This document shows, piece after piece, positions 34,340 to 43,141 of a stretch of DNA of 64,000 nucleotides. Source of the DNA: Bradyrhizobium sacchari (GTDB lineage: Bacteria > Pseudomonadota > Alphaproteobacteria > Rhizobiales > Xanthobacteraceae); assembly GCF_002068095.1 (NCBI RefSeq), contig NZ_LWIG01000026.1:187857-251856 (forward strand), given 5' to 3'. Position 1 is the stretch's first letter. Each line of letters begins with the position of its first letter. The translations under genes were made by a program, and so were the position numbers. Below the pieces are notes generated by a model, which ran no database searches, was not told the DNA's origin, and saw only the letters and a list, made by a program, of their open reading frames with translations.

Positions 34340-35508
34340 CAATCACCGACGCCGTCCGGAAGCGCCAGGGAGGAGATGAGCGCATCGAGGGAAAAGTCAT
34401 ACCGGCCGCACTGTCCCGCCTTCGCCCTGAATCGCGTGAAGTCGATCCGGTCGAAGGCGCGCGTCTTGATGAGGTCGCCGACCGAGCCGAGGTTGTCGCG
34501 CGTGATGGCGGATGTCTTGACCTCGACCCGGGGGGAAGCGTCGGCGAAATCGCAGCCGTCGGCATAGTCTCGGAGCAGGACGATCGACCAGCCGCCGAGC
34601 AGGAAGTGCCCGCCGTCGGTCAGCAGCAGGCGGCCCGCCTTGATCTCGCGCAGCGCGTCATCCGACCAGTTGAGGCCGACCACCTCGATGTTCCGGCCGG
34701 GTATGAGGCCTGCAGCGGCGATCGCGCGGAGCGCGCCGAGCGCCATTGGATCGTTCCCGGCCCATATGCCGGCGGGCCGGATTTCCTTGCGCGCGGCCCA
34801 GCCCAGGTAATTCGCCGTGACGTGTTCGGCCTCGGACTGCGTCCAGTTTGCGAACAGCATCCGGTCCACCACCACGTCGGGCGCGGCGTCCGCGGCAAGC
34901 TTGAGACCGGCATTGCGGGCGATCGAGGCCGGCGTGATCTCGTCGCCGCCGATGCCGAGAATGTGGATCTTGCCGTCCGGGCTCTGCCATTTCTCGGCGC
35001 GCGCCGTGGTGATCAGCGCGTTCGCCATCCGCGCGCCCGCGGTCTGAAGATCGGTCGTGATGTCGCCGAGCCAGGTCCTGAGCTTCTGACGCGGCGGCCC
35101 GAAGCGGGTTGCATCCTCGCCGATCAGCGTGTTCGAGAGCAGCAGCGTCCTGACCCCGGCGGCCTCGGCCGCCTCCAGGATCGGAACGGCGGCGGATTCC
35201 TCGTTCGAGAGGATGAGGAAGTCGGGCTTATCGGCACGCGCCACGACGCCGAAGCCGAGCTCCTGCATGGTGCGGTAATTGCGCTCGCTGGTCAGCACCT
35301 CGACATGCGCATCGAGCTTGCGGCCGGCGGCCCGCATGGTCTGCGCGACCATGTCCCAGTAAACTTCGCCGGTCTTGCCGGGGCTCACGAAGACGATGTC
35401 GAGGGATTTGGCGGCGGCCGCGTCGATACCGCCGGCCGGCGCCAGCGCGCCGCAGGCCATGCCCACAGCGAGCAACATCCGCAAAAATATCGTCATTATT
35501 CGCGCCAT
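34339..35508 (-). CDS. Periplasmic sugar-type substrate-binding protein, coupled to GGDEF-EAL
   Basis: 389 residues with a signal peptide (to about GGIDAAAA) and no lipobox. The mature part is a type I periplasmic binding fold similar to sugar-binding proteins: SLDIVFVSPGKTGEVYWDMV, FLILSNEESAAVPILEAA, ILGIGGDEITPASIARNAG, AGIWAGNDPMALGALRAIAA and VVGLNWSDDALREIKAG. No ABC permease or ATPase gene is nearby. The stop overlaps the start of the GGDEF-EAL gene, so the protein is more likely a ligand-sensing partner than a transporter component. Ligand unknown. Confidence 0.85.
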   Translation of the reverse strand: MARIMTIFLRMLLAVGMACGALAPAGGIDAAAAKSLDIVFVSPGKTGEVYWDMVAQTMRAAGRKLDAHVEVLTSERNYRTMQELGFGVVARADKPDFLILSNEESAAVPILEAAEAAGVRTLLLSNTLIGEDATRFGPPRQKLRTWLGDITTDLQTAGARMANALITTARAEKWQSPDGKIHILGIGGDEITPASIARNAGLKLAADAAPDVVVDRMLFANWTQSEAEHVTANYLGWAARKEIRPAGIWAGNDPMALGALRAIAAAGLIPGRNIEVVGLNWSDDALREIKAGRLLLTDGGHFLLGGWSIVLLRDYADGCDFADASPRVEVKTSAITRDNLGSVGDLIKTRAFDRIDFTRFRAKAGQCGRYDFSLDALISSLALPDGVGD

Positions 35509-35697
35509 CCCGTATCGGTTCCGAAACTGGACCGGCGTCCGCTAACATTTGGCAAAACCAGGCGCGGCGCGATGACCTAGAGCTAACAAAGGGTGTATCG
35601 GTGCGATGAATTCGGTATTGGGCGCCGGGTGAGCGGCCTCAAGGCCCGCCATTCCGTGCTATCAGCAGACCCCGACAGCTCCGACTCAACCATCCAA

Positions 35698-37143
35698 ATG
35701 GCCAAGAACACGCTTTCCTTCGTCTGCCAGAACTGCGGCGCGGCTTATAACCGCTGGCAGGGCAAGTGCGAGTCCTGCGGCGAGTGGAATACGCTCGCCG
35801 AAGAAGACACCAGCGGCAGCGTGCCGGTCTCGATCCGCTCCAAGCGCAAGGGGCGAACGTTTGCGCTGGAGAGCCTTGCCGGCAAGAGCCCGGATGCGCC
35901 GCGGCTGTCCTCCGGCATGACCGAGCTCGACCGCGTCACCGGCGGCGGTTTCGTCCGCGGCTCGGTGCTGCTGGTCGGCGGCGATCCCGGCATCGGCAAA
36001 TCGACATTGCTGACGCAGGCGACCTCCATGCTGGCGCGCGCCGGACATCGCATCGTCTACATCTCCGGCGAAGAAGCGGTCGCCCAGGTGCGCTTACGCG
36101 CCGAGCGGCTCGGCCTGTCGGACGCGCCGGTGCAGCTCGCGGCCGAGACCTCGGTGGAAGACATCGTCTCGACGCTGTCTGAGGGCGCGGTGCCGCGGCT
36201 GATCGTGATCGACTCGATCCAGACGATGTGGACCGACACGGTGGAATCGGCGCCCGGAACGGTGACGCAGGTGCGCGCCTCGGCGCAGGCCCTGATCCGC
36301 TTTGCCAAGAAGACGGGCGCGGCGATCATCCTGGTCGGCCATGTCACCAAGGACGGCCAGATCGCAGGCCCCCGCGTCGTCGAGCACATGGTCGACGCGG
36401 TGCTGTCATTCGAGGGCGAAGGCTCGCAGCAGTTCCGTATCCTTCGCGCCGTCAAGAACCGCTTCGGCCCCACCGACGAGATCGGCGTGTTCGAGATGAC
36501 GGGCCTGGGCCTGCGCGAGGTCACCAATCCCTCCGAGCTGTTCCTTTCCGAGCGCGACCTCGGCACGCCCGGCACCGCGGTCTTTGCGGGGATCGAGGGC
36601 ACACGGCCCGTCCTGGTCGAATTGCAGGCCCTTGTCGCTCCGACCTCGCTCGGTACCCCACGCCGCGCCGTAGTCGGCTGGGATCCAAGCCGGCTCTCGA
36701 TGGTGCTGGCCGTGCTGGAGGCCCATTGCGGGGTCAAGCTGTCCGGCCACGACGTCTATCTGAACGTCGCCGGCGGCCTGCGCATCCACGAGCCGGCGGC
36801 CGATCTCGCCGCCGCCGCCGCACTGGTGTCCTCGCTGGTTAATGCGCAGTTACCCACCGATGCCGTCTATTTCGGCGAAATCTCGCTGTCCGGCGTGGTG
36901 CGCCCGGTGGCGCAGACCCCGGCCCGGCTGAAGGAAGCCGCAAAGCTCGGTTTCCAGCGCGCCGTCCTGCCCGAATCGGCCCGCGGCGATGCCGGTGGTG
37001 ACGCAGGACTGTCCCTGAACGCGGTCAACAGCCTGACCACATTGGTGGCCGAGATCGCCGCCCGGGGCTCGCGCCGGGGCGAATCCGGTGCATCAGCAGA
37101 GAAAAATGCCACACCGGCAAGATTCCGCCGTTCAGAGGGGTAG
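35698..37143 (+). CDS. radA: DNA repair protein RadA
   Basis: 481 residues from ATG 35698 (MAKNTLSFVCQNCG). N-terminal zinc finger CQNCGAAYNRWQGKCESCGE, RecA-like ATPase with Walker A VGGDPGIGKSTLLTQA, the RadA-specific motif KNRFGPTDEIGVFEM, and a C-terminal Lon-like domain with DVYLNVAGGLRIHEPAADLA. RadA promotes branch migration of recombination intermediates. A longer frame upstream (from 35593) has no family similarity. cvpA and purF follow in the same direction. Confidence 0.96.
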   Translation: MAKNTLSFVCQNCGAAYNRWQGKCESCGEWNTLAEEDTSGSVPVSIRSKRKGRTFALESLAGKSPDAPRLSSGMTELDRVTGGGFVRGSVLLVGGDPGIGKSTLLTQATSMLARAGHRIVYISGEEAVAQVRLRAERLGLSDAPVQLAAETSVEDIVSTLSEGAVPRLIVIDSIQTMWTDTVESAPGTVTQVRASAQALIRFAKKTGAAIILVGHVTKDGQIAGPRVVEHMVDAVLSFEGEGSQQFRILRAVKNRFGPTDEIGVFEMTGLGLREVTNPSELFLSERDLGTPGTAVFAGIEGTRPVLVELQALVAPTSLGTPRRAVVGWDPSRLSMVLAVLEAHCGVKLSGHDVYLNVAGGLRIHEPAADLAAAAALVSSLVNAQLPTDAVYFGEISLSGVVRPVAQTPARLKEAAKLGFQRAVLPESARGDAGGDAGLSLNAVNSLTTLVAEIAARGSRRGESGASAEKNATPARFRRSEG

Positions 37144-37309
37144 CCGGAGGTGACGTCGGAGGCCACCGCCGCTATACAGCCGTCACAAAAGCAGCATGGG
37201 ATTGCGTGGTTGCGGCCTTGCCGGGAACGCCGTCTGCCCTTCTTTTAGGGCGGCGGCCAAACACCGATTCGCTGAGCACCTTTGAAGTACGAGCGGACCA
37301 GACCAGCCG

Positions 37310-37939
37310 ATGCCAGTAACACTCCTCGACCTGATCCTGCTCGGTGTGATGCTGATCTCGGGCCTGCTCGCGATGGTCCGCGGCTTCATGCGCGAAATCC
37401 TGTCGATCGCGGCCTGGGGCGCCGCGGCGATCGTGACACTGTACTCGTTCTCGAAGCTGCTGCCGACCGCGAAGACCTATTTCAACAACGACACGGTGGC
37501 GAGCGTGGTCGTGGTGGCCGGCGTGTTCGTCGGCACCCTCGTCGTGGTGTCCGTGATCACGGTCCGGATCTCCGACATGATCCTGGATTCGCGCATCGGC
37601 GCCTTGGACCGCACCCTCGGCTTCCTGTTTGGCCTGGCTCGCGGGCTCTTGATCGTCGTGGTCGCCTTCCTGTTCTTCACCTGGCTGGTGCCGGACAAGC
37701 AGCGCCCGGACTGGGTTACGGGGGCAAAATCCCGTGTTGTGCTCCAGGGAACCGGGGATTGGCTGATGGCCCTCTTGCCTGACGACCCCGAGAACACCAT
37801 CTTGAAGAGATTCAAGAAAAACAAACCAGATGATGATCAAGCTGATTCCGAGCAGCAGCCTTCGGGCAGTGGCGACGGATACAGTAAACCAGCTCGTGAC
37901 AGTTTGAAGAAACTGATCGAGAAACCCGCGGCACGTTGA
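37310..37939 (+). CDS. cvpA: CvpA family membrane protein
   Basis: 209 residues: MPVTLLDLILLGVMLISGLL, then four membrane helices in all with GFMREILSIAAWGAAAIVTL, and RTLGFLFGLARGLLIVVVAF. A polar tail of about 60 residues ends the protein. CvpA proteins are linked to colicin V production and envelope homeostasis. Followed 27 bases later by purF, the same pairing as in E. coli. Confidence 0.92.
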   Translation: MPVTLLDLILLGVMLISGLLAMVRGFMREILSIAAWGAAAIVTLYSFSKLLPTAKTYFNNDTVASVVVVAGVFVGTLVVVSVITVRISDMILDSRIGALDRTLGFLFGLARGLLIVVVAFLFFTWLVPDKQRPDWVTGAKSRVVLQGTGDWLMALLPDDPENTILKRFKKNKPDDDQADSEQQPSGSGDGYSKPARDSLKKLIEKPAAR

Positions 37940-37966
37940 CTTGAGCCAGAGAGAGGCGCGAACGAG

Positions 37967-39490
37967 ATGCGACACCCTGACCAGGACGCTCAACTTGATC
38001 TCGACGCCAAGGCCGGTTTGAGCCCGTCCGCGCTGGAGCTTCAGGACGATCTGGAAGGGGATACGCTGCGCGAGGAATGCGGCGTGTTCGGCATCTACGG
38101 CCACCCCGACGCGGCCGCCATCACGGCGCTCGGCCTCCACGCCCTGCAGCACCGCGGCCAGGAAGCCGCCGGCATCGTCTCCTACGACGGCAGCCGCTTT
38201 CACTCGGAACGCCGCCTCGGCCTCGTCGGCGATACCTTCTCCCGCCGCGAGGTGATCGACCGCCTGCCCGGCAATGTCGCGGTCGGCCATGTCCGCTACT
38301 CCACCACCGGCGCCACCATCCTGCGCAACGTGCAGCCGCTGTTCGCCGAGCTCAATGCCGGCGGCCTCGCGGTCGCCCATAACGGCAACCTCACCAATGG
38401 CCTGACGCTGCGCCGCGAGCTCGTGAAGCACGGCGCGATGATGCAGTCGACCACCGACACCGAGGTGATCCTGCATCTGGTCGCGCGCTCCAAGCGCGCT
38501 CGCTTCATCGAGCGCTATATCGACGCGCTGCGCGAGATCGAAGGCGCGTATGCGCTGGTCTCGCTGACCAACAAGAAGCTGGTCGGCGCGCGCGATCCGC
38601 GCGGCATCCGCCCGCTGGTGCTCGGCGAGCTCGACGGCTGCCCGATCCTGACCTCGGAGACCTGCGCGCTCGACATCATTGGCGCGCGCTTCGTGCGCGA
38701 CATCGAGCCGGGCGAAGTCATCGTGTTCGACGAGAACGGCCAGGACATCCACAAGCCGTTCCCGCCGATGGCGCCGCGCCCCTGCATCTTCGAATACATC
38801 TACTTCTCGCGGCCGGATTCCATCGTCCACGGCCGCTCGGTCTACGAGGTGCGCAAGGCCTTCGGCGCGCAGCTCGCGCGCGAGAGCCACGTGCCGATCG
38901 ACGTGGTGGTGCCGGTGCCGGATTCCGGCGTGCCCGCCGCGGTCGGCTACAGCCAGTATTCCGGCGTGCCGTTCGAGCTCGGCATCATCCGCAACCACTA
39001 TGTCGGCCGCACCTTCATCCAGCCGACGCAGGCGATCCGCGAATCCGGCGTGCGCATGAAGCACTCGGCCAACCGCGCCGCGATCGAAGGCAAGCGCATC
39101 ATCCTGATCGACGACTCCCTGGTGCGCGGCACCACTTCGAAGAAGATCGTGCGCATGATGCGCGATGCCGGCGCCAAGGAAGTGCATTTCCGCCTCGCCT
39201 CGCCCCCGATCCTCTATCCCGACTATTACGGCATCGACCTGCCCGACCGCGGCGGCCTGCTCGCGGCGACGCATTCGCTGGAGGAGATGCGCGAGATCAT
39301 CGGCGCCGACTCGCTCGCCTTCCTGTCGATCGACGGCATGTACCGCGCCATGGGCGAGCCCGGCCGCGACCCCGCCAATCCGAAGTTCTCGGACCACTGT
39401 TTCACCGGGGCCTATCCGACCCACCTCACCGACCAGACCCAGACCGAGCCGCAGCCGCGGCAATTGTCGCTGCTCGCGGAAGCGAGCTGA
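37967..39490 (+). CDS. purF: Amidophosphoribosyltransferase
   Basis: First committed enzyme of purine synthesis (PRPP + glutamine to phosphoribosylamine). 507 residues with an N-terminal propeptide: the catalytic cysteine is C38 in REECGVFGIYGHPD, so residues 1-37 are presumably cleaved. Glutaminase motifs HALQHRGQEAAGI and GHVRYSTTG follow. The PRPP-binding loop is IILIDDSLVRGTTSKKIVRM. A palindromic repeat (39501) lies immediately after the stop. Confidence 0.96.
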   Translation: MRHPDQDAQLDLDAKAGLSPSALELQDDLEGDTLREECGVFGIYGHPDAAAITALGLHALQHRGQEAAGIVSYDGSRFHSERRLGLVGDTFSRREVIDRLPGNVAVGHVRYSTTGATILRNVQPLFAELNAGGLAVAHNGNLTNGLTLRRELVKHGAMMQSTTDTEVILHLVARSKRARFIERYIDALREIEGAYALVSLTNKKLVGARDPRGIRPLVLGELDGCPILTSETCALDIIGARFVRDIEPGEVIVFDENGQDIHKPFPPMAPRPCIFEYIYFSRPDSIVHGRSVYEVRKAFGAQLARESHVPIDVVVPVPDSGVPAAVGYSQYSGVPFELGIIRNHYVGRTFIQPTQAIRESGVRMKHSANRAAIEGKRIILIDDSLVRGTTSKKIVRMMRDAGAKEVHFRLASPPILYPDYYGIDLPDRGGLLAATHSLEEMREIIGADSLAFLSIDGMYRAMGEPGRDPANPKFSDHCFTGAYPTHLTDQTQTEPQPRQLSLLAEAS

Positions 39491-39500
39491 CGGCGCAGCC

Positions 39501-39582
39501 GTCATCCCGGGGCGATGCAAAGCATCGAACCCGGGGATCTCGAGATTCCGGGTTCGATGCTTTGCATCGCCCCCGGAATGAC
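39501..39582. repeat. Long palindromic repeat, family A copy 2
   Basis: 82-base, almost completely palindromic element: GTCATCCCGGGGCGATGCAA at the left is mirrored by TTGCATCGCCCCCGGAATGA at the right, with CTCGAG at the centre (39539-39544 region). The core is shared with the copy at 21440-21519. It lies in the purF-SDR spacer and would form a very stable hairpin in mRNA from either strand. Confidence 0.87.
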
Positions 39583-39630
39583 CGTGTTGCGGGGGCTTGT
39601 CCCGGCCATCCACGCCTGTAAAACCCCGCC

Positions 39631-40371
39631 ATGACAAAATCCCTCGCCAACCGCATCGCTCTCGTCACCGGCGCCTCGCGCGGCATCGGCTTCGCAACGG
39701 CACTCGCGCTGGCCAAAGCCGGCGCGCATATCGTCGCGGTGGCGCGGACGCAGGGCGGGCTGGAAGAGCTCGACGACGAGATCCGCAAAGTCGGCGGCAG
39801 CGCCACGCTGGTGCCGCTGAACCTCACCGATTCCGACGGCATCGCGCGGCTCGGCGCCGGGCTACACGAACGCTACGGCAAGCTCGACATTCTCGTCGGC
39901 AATGCCGGCGTGCTCGGGCCCTCCTCGCCGATCGGACATATCGAGCTGAAGGCCTTCACCGACGTGATGGCCGTCAATGTCTCCGCGAACTTCCAGCTGA
40001 TCCGCTGCATGGAGCCGCTGCTGAGGCAGTCCGATGCCGGCCGCGCCGTGTTCATCACCTCGGGAGCCGCCAACAAGGCGACCGCCTATGTCAGCCCCTA
40101 CGCCGCGTCCAAGGCGGCGCTGGAAACGCTGGCGCGCGCCTGGGCGCAGGAGACCGCGAATACGGCTCTGCGCGTCAATCTGTTCAACCCGGGACCGATC
40201 CGCACCCGCATGCGCGCCACCCTGATGCCGGGGGAAGATCCCGAGACGCTGGATACGCCCGAGCAGGTCGCCGAGTTCATCGTGCCGCTATGCGCGCCGG
40301 GCTGGACCGAGACCGGCAAGTTCTACGACTACAAGAGCCGCAGCCTGATGAGCTTCCGCGCGCCGGCGTGA
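39631..40371 (+). CDS. SDR family oxidoreductase
   Basis: 246-residue short-chain dehydrogenase. TGASRGIGFATALALAKAGA is the nucleotide-binding motif, NAGVLGPSSPI the NAG motif, ITSGAANKATAYVSPYAASK the catalytic Ser/Tyr/Lys, and NLFNPGPIRTRMRATLMPGE the C-terminal PG motif. Substrate unknown. It is close to the YciK-type SDR group. Confidence 0.9.
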   Translation: MTKSLANRIALVTGASRGIGFATALALAKAGAHIVAVARTQGGLEELDDEIRKVGGSATLVPLNLTDSDGIARLGAGLHERYGKLDILVGNAGVLGPSSPIGHIELKAFTDVMAVNVSANFQLIRCMEPLLRQSDAGRAVFITSGAANKATAYVSPYAASKAALETLARAWAQETANTALRVNLFNPGPIRTRMRATLMPGEDPETLDTPEQVAEFIVPLCAPGWTETGKFYDYKSRSLMSFRAPA

Positions 40372-40451
40372 TTGACTAGAGGCCCTCCCCGCGATTGACT
40401 GCCCGCGCTCAGGCGGCAGCAAGCCGCAAGCCAACAAAAAGGGAGGTTGCC

Positions 40452-41600
40452 ATGGCGCCATGGCATGATCGCGCAGGGTTTTCGCGTGCGCTCGTACGTG
40501 TCTTTCACGCCTTCTCCATCCTGATCGCAGCCATCGCATTCGCATTTCCAAGCACGGCGTCCGCCGGCGACGTCCCCACCTTCGCCGTCGAGCCCTCCTG
40601 GCCAAAGCCGCTACCGAACAACTGGATCCTCGGCCAAGTCGGCGGCATCACCGTCGACTGGCAGGGCCACATCTGGGTGATCCATCGCCCGCGCTCGCTC
40701 ACTGATGACGAGAAAGGAGCGACCCTGAATCCGCCGCGCTCGAAATGCTGCGTGTCGGCGCCGCCGGTGCTCGAATTCGACAGCGACGGCAATCTGCTGC
40801 GCTCATGGGGCGGTGCAGGCGAAGGCTATGAATGGGTCGGCCGCGAGCACGGCATCGAGGTCGACGAGCGCGGCTTCGTCTGGGTCGGCGGCAACGCCGA
40901 CAACGACAACGCGATCCTGAAGTTCACGCTCGACGGCAAGTTCGTCGCCCAGATCGGCAAGATCGCGCCGAGCCTCGGCAGCAACGACACGACACAGCTC
41001 GGCAAGCCCGCGGAGACAGCGATCGACAAGGCGGCGAACGAGATCTACGTCGCCGACGGCTACGGCAACCGCCGCGTCATCGTGTTCGACGCGACGACGC
41101 TTGCCTACAAGCGGCACTGGGGCGCTTACGGCAACAAGCCCAACGACGACAAGCAGGCCCCCTACGACCCCAAGGCCCCCGTCGCGCAGCAATTCGGCAA
41201 CCCCGTCCATTGCGTCAAGCTCGCCAATGACGGCCTCGTCTATGTCTGCGACCGCATCAACAACCGCATCCAGGTGTTCAGGAAGGACGGCACCTTCGTG
41301 AAGGAATTTTTCTTCGAGAAGAACACGCTTGGCAACGGCGCGGTGTGGGATATCGCGATCTGGCCCGATCCGAAGCAGACCTATTTGCTCAGCGCCGACG
41401 GGGAGAACAACGAGATCCGGGTCATCAAGCGCGACGACGGCAGCGTGGTCGGCAGTTTCGGGCATAGCGGCCGCAACGCCGGTCAGTTCCACTGGGTGCA
41501 TGCCATGGCCATCGATGCCAAGGGTAACGTCTATACCGCCGAAGTGGACACCGGAAAGCGCATCCAGAAATTCAAGCTGACATCGGACGCGCTCAAATAG
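40452..41600 (+). CDS. Secreted NHL-type beta-propeller protein
   Basis: 382 residues from ATG 40452, preceded by GGGAGG. Signal peptide ends around FPSTASAGD. The rest is a series of NHL-like blades, for example HGIEVDERGFVWVGGNADND, AIDKAANEIYVADGYGNRRV, HCVKLANDGLVYVCDRINNR and HAMAIDAKGNVYTAEVDTGK. No catalytic motif is recognised, so enzyme activity (a lyase or lactonase is possible for this fold) is open. Exported; probably monocistronic. Confidence 0.82.
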   Translation: MAPWHDRAGFSRALVRVFHAFSILIAAIAFAFPSTASAGDVPTFAVEPSWPKPLPNNWILGQVGGITVDWQGHIWVIHRPRSLTDDEKGATLNPPRSKCCVSAPPVLEFDSDGNLLRSWGGAGEGYEWVGREHGIEVDERGFVWVGGNADNDNAILKFTLDGKFVAQIGKIAPSLGSNDTTQLGKPAETAIDKAANEIYVADGYGNRRVIVFDATTLAYKRHWGAYGNKPNDDKQAPYDPKAPVAQQFGNPVHCVKLANDGLVYVCDRINNRIQVFRKDGTFVKEFFFEKNTLGNGAVWDIAIWPDPKQTYLLSADGENNEIRVIKRDDGSVVGSFGHSGRNAGQFHWVHAMAIDAKGNVYTAEVDTGKRIQKFKLTSDALK

Positions 41601-41633
41601 CGTCTCAACGCATTTTGCCCAAAAGTTAACCGA

Positions 41634-41662
41634 CGGATGACGCTACGACGCAGCGTCATCCG
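41634..41662 (+). terminator. Hairpin after beta-propeller gene
   Basis: CGGATGACGCT (41634-41644) and AGCGTCATCCG (41652-41662) form a perfect 11-base stem with a 7-base loop. The following CATTTAGG gives only a weak T-tract. It is 34 bases after the stop and is a probable terminator. Confidence 0.62.
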
Positions 41663-41767
41663 CATTTAGGTGCATTGCCGCCGGCCCTGGGACACGGTAG
41701 AGCCATCGACAGGAACAAGGCTCCGCAAGAGAGCCGTCCGAATATTTGACAATGGAGGAGACCTATT

Positions 41768-42994
41768 ATGACGACGACGTTCGCGCGCCGCACCGCGGCT
41801 TTTCTGGCATGTGCCACTTTCGGTTTTGCAACATCCGCCTACGCGCAGGACAAGACCGTCAAGATCGGCGTGCTCAACGACATGTCGAGCCTCTACGCCG
41901 ACATCGGCGGCCCGAACTCGGTCGCGGCGGTGAAAATGGCGGTCGAGGATTCCGGCCTGAAGGCCAAGGGCTGGACCATCGAGGTCCTCTCGGGGGACCA
42001 CCAGAACAAGCCCGACATCGGCGTCAATATCGCCCGGCAGTGGATCGACAATGACAAGGTCGACGTCATCTCGGACACGCCGAGCTCGGGCGTGGCGCTC
42101 GCGGTGAACAACCTCGTCAAGGAAAAGAATTCGGTGCTGCTCAATTCGGGCGCGGCCACCGCGGATCTCACCGGCAAGGCCTGCACGCCGAACACGATCT
42201 CCTACACCTACGACACCTATATGCTCGCCAATGGCACCGGCAAGGCGCTGACCAAGGCCGGCGGCGACAGCTGGTTCTTCCTGACCGCCGACTACGCCTT
42301 CGGCCATGCGCTCGAGCGCGACACCTCGGCCGTCGTCACCGCCAATGGCGGCAAGGTGCTCGGCGGCGTCAAGCACCCGCTCAACACCGCTGACTTCTCA
42401 TCCTTCCTGCTTCAGGCGCAGTCCTCCAAGGCGAAGATCATCGGCCTTGCCAATGCCGGCGGCGACACCACCAACGCGATCAAGCAGGCCGCCGAGTTCG
42501 GCATCGTCTCCGGCGGTCAGAAGCTCGCCGCGCTGCTGCTGTTCATCAACGACGTGCACTCGCTGGGCCTGAAGACCGCGCAGGGCCTGACCTTCACCGA
42601 GTCCTTCTACTGGGATCTCAACGACCAGACCCGCGAATGGTCGAAGCGCTTCCAGAAGGTCTCGCCCAAGGGCTCGATGCCGTCGATGACGGTCGCGGGG
42701 CTCTATGCCGGCATCCTGCATTACCTGAAGGCGATGGACGCGCTCGGCGGCAATCCGCATGACGGCGCCAAGGTCGTCGCCAAGATGAAGGAGCTGCCGA
42801 CCGACGATCCGCTGTTCGGCAAGGGCCCGCTGCGCGCCGATGGCCGCCGCCTCATCCCGGCCTATCTGTTCGAGGTGAAGAAGCCGGAAGAATCGAAGGG
42901 ACCGTGGGACTATTACAAGCTGGTCGCCACCATCGCGCCCGAGGACGCCGCCAAGCCGCTCGAGGCGAGCGACTGTCCGCTGGTGAAGAAATAA
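41768..42994 (+). CDS. Branched-chain amino-acid-type ABC substrate-binding protein (orphan)
   Basis: 408-residue periplasmic LivK-family protein: signal peptide to about TSAYAQ, then DKTVKIGVLNDMSSLYADIG. It shares long blocks with the LivK at 56251-57474 (SGDHQNKPDIG, GGDSWFFLTADYAFG, GGVKHPLNT, GLANAGGDTTN), so the two are paralogues. No permease or ATPase gene is adjacent; it may feed the liv system 12 kb away. GGAGGAG precedes the start. Ligand unknown. Confidence 0.9.
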   Translation: MTTTFARRTAAFLACATFGFATSAYAQDKTVKIGVLNDMSSLYADIGGPNSVAAVKMAVEDSGLKAKGWTIEVLSGDHQNKPDIGVNIARQWIDNDKVDVISDTPSSGVALAVNNLVKEKNSVLLNSGAATADLTGKACTPNTISYTYDTYMLANGTGKALTKAGGDSWFFLTADYAFGHALERDTSAVVTANGGKVLGGVKHPLNTADFSSFLLQAQSSKAKIIGLANAGGDTTNAIKQAAEFGIVSGGQKLAALLLFINDVHSLGLKTAQGLTFTESFYWDLNDQTREWSKRFQKVSPKGSMPSMTVAGLYAGILHYLKAMDALGGNPHDGAKVVAKMKELPTDDPLFGKGPLRADGRRLIPAYLFEVKKPEESKGPWDYYKLVATIAPEDAAKPLEASDCPLVKK

Positions 42995-43004
42995 GAAAGT
43001 CCTA

Positions 43005-43141
43005 GGGTGGGTTAGCACGCGGCTGTGCGAAGCGCAGTCCGCTGGCGTAACCCACCACGTCTGTCCCTGCGAAAATGAAAGAGGTGGGTTACGCCTCGCG
43101 GTTTGCGCTTTGCGCGATCCGCGAGGCTAACCCACCCTACG
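43005..43141. repeat. Two inverted GGTGGGTTA repeat units
   Basis: Unit 1 (43005-43056): GGGTGGGTTAGC at the left and GTAACCCACC at the right. Unit 2 (43083-43141): GGTGGGTTACGCCTCGCGG mirrored by CCGCGAGGCTAACCCACC. Each forms a hairpin. The pair fills the spacer between the orphan livK-type gene and the convergent MFS gene, and its right end includes the MFS stop codon. Confidence 0.78.

Noticed and set aside
37172-39637. Minus-strand open frame of 821 codons
   Set aside because: Antisense to cvpA and purF, both of which have clear family motifs; composition is that of a shadow frame.
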